From Legionella longbeachae (GTDB lineage Bacteria > Pseudomonadota > Gammaproteobacteria > Legionellales > Legionellaceae): DNA of 10,791 bases. Where the stretch lies: the NCBI GenBank assembly GCA_016191305.1, contig JACPOX010000157.1, positions 1-10,791 on the forward strand, written 5' to 3'. The translations under genes and the position numbers were made by a program. Of this stretch, positions 8,025 to 10,791 are shown piece by piece. The notes under the pieces are model-generated. The model saw only the letters and a program-made list of their open reading frames with translations, did no database searches and was not told the DNA's origin. Numbering within the stretch: the first letter of the stretch is position 1; each line of letters opens with the position of its first letter.

Positions 8025-8807
8025 ATGAATTTTGACTCAGCAATGCCTATTGAAATAGATTTAGATCATCCTATCTTTACTCTGAAAGATAAAGTACAAG
8101 AAGCCAGTAGTTTCTTGCTCGAGACTTTTGGATTTAATTATTTTCAATATCTTCGTTGTTATGCTGATGGTTCAATAAACTGCTTAACAAATAATACAGG
8201 GCTGTTTGAGCATGCCCAAGAGTATCATGAGAAGCCTATTGTTTTTTCTTCTTATGAGAAAGAACATGAAAATGTGCCTTTCTATTCGTTCCTATGGGAT
8301 GAAGCATTACCTCCAACAGCACCTTTACAACTGGCCAGAGAGAAGTTCAATCTTCATAATGGCTTAACACTCGTGCGGCGTACTAAAAATTACTACGATA
8401 TGATAGCCGTTGCTTTGCCATATGAACATTCTAATCCTGGTTCATTTTATTTGAATAAAATAAAGATTATTGAGCAGTTCATTTATGACTTTGATAAGCA
8501 AAATAAAGAATTACTGCACATTATGGACAAGAGCGCCATTGCATTACCTAGAGTCTATAGAGATGTGAATTATCAAGACATGTGTTTAAGTCAGGGAAAA
8601 ATTAAAGTTCCTAGTAAATCGGGAATGACTTATCTGACAACACAAGAATTGCTTTGTCTAAGATTTATTTTGCAAGGATTTACCTATAAACAAATCGCAC
8701 ATATGCTAGATATTTCCCCGCGAACGGTAGAGACTTATCTCACCCGCATTAAACAGCGCACAGGGTATACAACATGCTTTGAACTTGGACGAGTTATGTG
8801 TTGGTAA
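8025..8807 (+). CDS. LuxR-family transcriptional regulator (solo, no synthase nearby)
   Basis: This 260-residue cytoplasmic DNA-binding regulator has a C-terminal LuxR/GerE helix-turn-helix (about 200-255). It reads LTTQE, then LQGFTYKQIAHMLDISPRTVE, then YLTRIKQRTG, with the conserved Glu, Gly, Ile-Ser-x-Arg-Thr-Val-Glu pattern and Lys all present. The N-terminal 190 residues resemble the ligand-binding half of LuxR proteins in size. The signature Trp, Tyr and Asp residues of acyl-homoserine-lactone receptors are not apparent, and the protein has no receiver Asp motif. The ligand is therefore unknown. The start is taken as ATG 8025; a TTG lies directly before it and another ATG at 8043. Ribosome sites are weak for all three. 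The gene is divergent from the hydrolase gene, so it may control it. It ends 1 base before a strong intrinsic terminator. Similar solo LuxR genes are common in Legionella. Confidence 0.88.
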   Translation: MNFDSAMPIEIDLDHPIFTLKDKVQEASSFLLETFGFNYFQYLRCYADGSINCLTNNTGLFEHAQEYHEKPIVFSSYEKEHENVPFYSFLWDEALPPTAPLQLAREKFNLHNGLTLVRRTKNYYDMIAVALPYEHSNPGSFYLNKIKIIEQFIYDFDKQNKELLHIMDKSAIALPRVYRDVNYQDMCLSQGKIKVPSKSGMTYLTTQELLCLRFILQGFTYKQIAHMLDISPRTVETYLTRIKQRTGYTTCFELGRVMCW

Positions 8808-8808
8808 T

Positions 8809-8838
8809 TGTCCGTATACATTACGGACAGATTTTTCT
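8809..8838 (+). terminator. Rho-independent terminator of the LuxR-type gene
   Basis: TGTCCGTA (8809-8816) and TACGGACA (8822-8829) form a perfect 8-bp stem with a 5-base loop. GATTTTTCTT follows. It begins one base after the LuxR stop codon, so the next gene, which starts at 8890, probably has its own promoter. Confidence 0.88.
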
Positions 8839-8889
8839 TCTGAAATTTTACATAATCACCGCAACTTTTATTGATGTGGAGATAGCTTG

Positions 8890-9324
8890 ATGAAAATTCC
8901 AGAAAAACCTGCTGAGCAACTCTTTAGACAATTTTGCGAAGGTTATAATAAACGAGATTTGTCTTTTTTATTGAGCCTTTTTACCAAAAATTCAAACATG
9001 TGGGGCTCTGGTCTTGATGAATATCGTGAAGGCTTAAAAGAAATTGAGATTCAATTGCTCAGGGATTGGAGTCAGTCAGAGCAGGGTGAGATTAAAATCA
9101 TGAAATTTGTACCCCCTTCACAAAATGCTCTTTGGACTGCCGCAATTTGCAATGCTTATGTTTTTATTGATGGTACCAAACATACTTTTGAGCATTTACG
9201 AGGTACGCTCATTGCGGAAAAAGAAGATGGAGTTTGGAAAATTGCACATACACACTGTTCTTTTCCAGATTACCGCAATGCGGAAAATGGTTCTTTTCCT
9301 GTGAACATAGCATCCCCCACTTAG
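8890..9324 (+). CDS. SnoaL/NTF2-like domain protein
   Basis: This 144-residue protein fits the NTF2-like (SnoaL, DUF4440-type) fold in length and pattern. It opens with a long helix EQLFRQFCEGYNKRDLSFLLSLF followed by the small WGSG turn (split here by family residues). A second helical part IEIQLLRDWSQSE comes next, then strands KIMKFVPP, ALWTAAICNAYVFIDG, HLRGTLIAEKEDGVWKIAHTHCSFP. The ending VWKIAHTHCS is the typical final strand. Such proteins are small cone-shaped ligand binders or enzymes such as isomerases, so function cannot be read from the fold. The start is ATG 8890, with GGAG at 8878-8881, 8 bases upstream; a TTG directly before it is unlikely. It follows the LuxR-type gene on the same strand but beyond its terminator. 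No signal peptide or membrane segment is seen. Confidence 0.82.
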   Translation: MKIPEKPAEQLFRQFCEGYNKRDLSFLLSLFTKNSNMWGSGLDEYREGLKEIEIQLLRDWSQSEQGEIKIMKFVPPSQNALWTAAICNAYVFIDGTKHTFEHLRGTLIAEKEDGVWKIAHTHCSFPDYRNAENGSFPVNIASPT

Positions 9325-9351
9325 TGATCACTGCAATTAAGTTAAGAATTT

Positions 9352-9428
9352 TGTAGGTTGGGCCCTTGGCTTAAAAAAGAGCTGTGCGTTAAGCTAATGT
9401 TCATGTTGGGCCAGGGGCCCAACCTACA
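9352..9428. repeat. GC-rich palindromic element with 14-bp perfect terminal inverted repeats
   Basis: TGTAGGTTGGGCCC (9352-9365) and GGGCCCAACCTACA (9415-9428) are perfect inverted repeats bounding a 77-bp unit. Inside, GTTGGGCC (9405-9412) pairs with GGCCCAAC (9416-9423) as a tight 8-bp, 3-base-loop hairpin, and GCTTAA (9369-9374) pairs with TTAAGC (9389-9394). Thus the GTTGGGCC core occurs three times. The unit stands out in GC from its AT-rich surroundings. Short elements with GTAGGTTGGGC-type ends are scattered between genes in several gamma-proteobacteria and behave like non-autonomous mobile or REP-like repeats. The flanks share only TTT, so a target duplication is not convincing. It may also stop transcription of the SnoaL-like gene. 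Confidence 0.7.
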
Positions 9429-9435
9429 TTTTAAA

Positions 9436-9473
9436 GCCATTTTTTGCCCCGGGTTCCTTAAATGGCAGGGGCA
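9436..9473. repeat. Two interlocked inverted repeats (A-B-A'-B' order)
   Basis: GCCATTT (9436-9442) pairs with AAATGGC (9460-9466), and TGCCCC (9445-9450) pairs with GGGGCA (9468-9473). The two stems overlap in order A-B-A'-B', so an RNA could form one or the other, or a pseudoknot. It lies 7 bases beyond the palindromic element and 18 bases after the stop of the minus-strand frame, so it would be in that gene's 3' untranslated region. No U-tract follows on either strand, so a plain terminator is not supported. Confidence 0.45.
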
Positions 9474-9491
9474 TTTAGTGCGGATGCTAGA

Positions 9492-10517
9492 CTAAAAAAT
9501 TTTTAGTCCGTTATTAATACTATCTTCTGTTTTTTCAATCGGATATAAAATATCAAGAACTTGATTGCCAATTTCCCATCGTTGCTTTAAATGGTAATTT
9601 TTTATTTCTTCTTTTGATTTAGGTTCTTTATTTTTTTCATCATAATAACAAAGTAAATAAGCTTTTAAATCGTTTTGAAAAATTTGTTTAATAGAGTTTT
9701 CAGCCTCAACATTGCCGGCTTTTATTTGTAAAGCCAAGTCATAAATTGTTTTAGCATATTGCTTATCACTGAGCATCTTATTAATGGCTTGAATAAAATT
9801 CATACCATATAGAACACAATTTTCATCTCCTTTTTCTGTTTGTAAATGATGAGAGACGTCAATGAGTGGTATAGTTTCAATATGAAAGTATGGTCTGTCC
9901 CCATTTGAATAGTCAAAACTACGTTCAATGGTTTTATTTTCTTTTAAGCGTAATAATTCTTTATTTTTACTTGCTTTTGAAGTGGGGTTGATAAGAACTG
10001 CAGTTTTATTTTGCTCGTCGATCCAAAGTTCATTCACTTTGTTTTTTAATTCCATAGGTATTTTTTCTTCGAATTCGTACCGGTATGTTCCATAAATCGC
10101 TCTTTCTTTATATAAATTGAAACGCTCTTCAATATACTCAAAGTACTTCTTATTAGAAAAACTATTTAAAAATAAGCTGATAATGGGCTGTTTGGTATCT
10201 GGATTTAAAATATGAATTAGAGTTGTGGCATGAGTGTCTTTATAGTTTGGTGTTAATAGAAAACGTATCTTTTCTTTGTTATCGTAAGGTTTATTTACCA
10301 TGCTAGCAAGAAGAATATCTTCATAACAATAGACATCTAAATCCTCTCTAATTTGAGAAATATTTGTGGGTCCATTGATATAAATATCATCTAAGTTGCT
10401 GTTGTTGATATTTTTGAAAATAGGTTCAACATGCTTATCATCAGTGCCTAAAAGGTAATATTTTTTCGTTGTTGCCTCTGATCGATAAGGTAAAAATGTT
10501 TTTGTATATTGGTATGT
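9492..10517 (-). pseudogene. C-terminal part of an interrupted protein, possible CE-clan (Ulp1/YopJ-like) cysteine protease
   Basis: The first ATG is at 10301 (269 residues), but the frame is open for 72 more codons up to a TAA at 10518-10520. No ribosome site precedes the ATG, so I treat it as the remainder of the gene that starts at 10766. Weak protease signs, numbered from the 10301 Met, are H24 in DTHATTLIHIL and NSFSN (46-50), which sits where CE-clan proteases have their acidic DSL turn. Q154 then lies eight residues before C162 in GDENCVLYGMNFIQA. The region between the acid turn and the cysteine is longer than in Ulp1 or YopJ, and Asn replaces Asp. The function is therefore a low-confidence inference. 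The C-terminal end IEKTEDSINNGLKIF has clustered acidic residues and a hydrophobic tip, as in many Dot/Icm effectors of Legionella. If 10301 were a real start, a shortened protein could be made. Confidence 0.6.
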
Positions 10518-10766
10518 TTATAATTCATAATGATCCGTGTTATCTTCATTTTTATTTGAGCGATCATAAAGTTTTGGATGATCCTCTTCAAAACATATTT
10601 GATGACTGTCTCTTGTTAAATAGTCATGAATGATATGATTGGATAAAAATTCTTTTAATGTTTCTTGATTATTCAGTAGTTCTTTAAGTTTTTGTCGCTT
10701 TTTTTCTTTGAAAAATTTTATTTCATGAATAAAATCTTCTTTAGGAATAACAATTTTTTTTCTCAT
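10518..10766 (-). pseudogene. N-terminal part of the interrupted protein (82 residues before an in-frame TAA)
   Basis: The frame starts at ATG 10764-10766 with AAAGAGAT upstream and encodes 82 residues, ending NTDHYEL before TAA at 10518-10520. It is in exactly the same frame as the downstream 269-residue stretch, and reading through the stop gives one uninterrupted 424-position protein. The residues are strongly charged and probably helical (FIHEIKFFKEKKRQKLKEL), with a short Asn/Asp-rich end. No domain is recognised. The simplest reading is a single nonsense mutation in a once longer gene. The alternatives are a genuine small protein followed by a separate unstarted frame, or a sequence error at one base. 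The promoter lies outside the window. Confidence 0.6.
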
Positions 10767-10791
10767 ACATTTATCTCTTTAAAAATACATA

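Noticed and set aside
8008..8043. Overlap of the hydrolase and LuxR frames through TTG starts.
   Set aside because: The hydrolase has a strong ribosome site before ATG 7914, so the longer form is not real and the genes do not overlap.
9107..9304. 65-codon plus-strand frame inside the SnoaL-like gene.
   Set aside because: It is an alternative-frame shadow; the SnoaL-like frame has the ribosome site and family pattern.
9352..9473. CRISPR array.
   Set aside because: The repeats are inverted and few, with no regular direct repeat-spacer pattern and no cas genes.

Overview
The window is AT-rich gamma-proteobacterial DNA, with A+T-heavy codon choice and many K, N, I and L residues. The gene mix suggests the Legionellales, probably Legionella: a solo LuxR-type regulator with no synthase nearby, a lipase-like protein with an unassigned C-terminal half, a possible secreted effector with an acidic C-terminal tail, and accessory defence or toxin genes. 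This assignment is inference; no ribosomal or housekeeping marker is present.

Layout. At 1-2466 (+) lies a RecB-like nuclease/superfamily 1 helicase gene of the TM0106 type. It is cut by the window edge at its 5' end and broken by an internal deletion plus frameshift near 1590-1602. At 2507-2803 (-) is a small GIY-YIG nuclease. At 2973-3497 (+) is an unrecognised 174-residue protein. At 3554-5326 (-) is a complete ABC exporter half-transporter. At 5474-6470 (+) is a two-gene toxin-antitoxin module: an Xre/MbcA/ParS-type antitoxin and a RES-domain NAD+-degrading toxin, with a candidate promoter and operator just upstream. At 6490-7914 (-) is an alpha/beta hydrolase, divergent from a LuxR-type regulator at 8025-8807 (+) that ends in a clear intrinsic terminator. 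At 8890-9333 or so the sequence holds a SnoaL/NTF2-like protein (stop at 9324). Next comes a GC-rich, palindrome-dense intergenic stretch (9352-9473) unlike the rest of the window. At 9492-10766 (-) is a 425-codon frame interrupted by one in-frame TAA; its C-terminal part shows weak signs of a CE-clan (Ulp1/YopJ-like) cysteine protease.

How the parts relate. Three units look functionally coupled: antitoxin with toxin (1-nt gap), hydrolase with LuxR regulator (divergent, shared 110-bp intergenic), and possibly the LuxR gene with the SnoaL-like gene (same strand, but separated by a terminator). The rest looks like an accessory region with gene decay, since two of the ten genes are visibly broken. 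No rRNA, tRNA, CRISPR array or transposase gene was seen. No stretch without a gene exceeds 170 bases.
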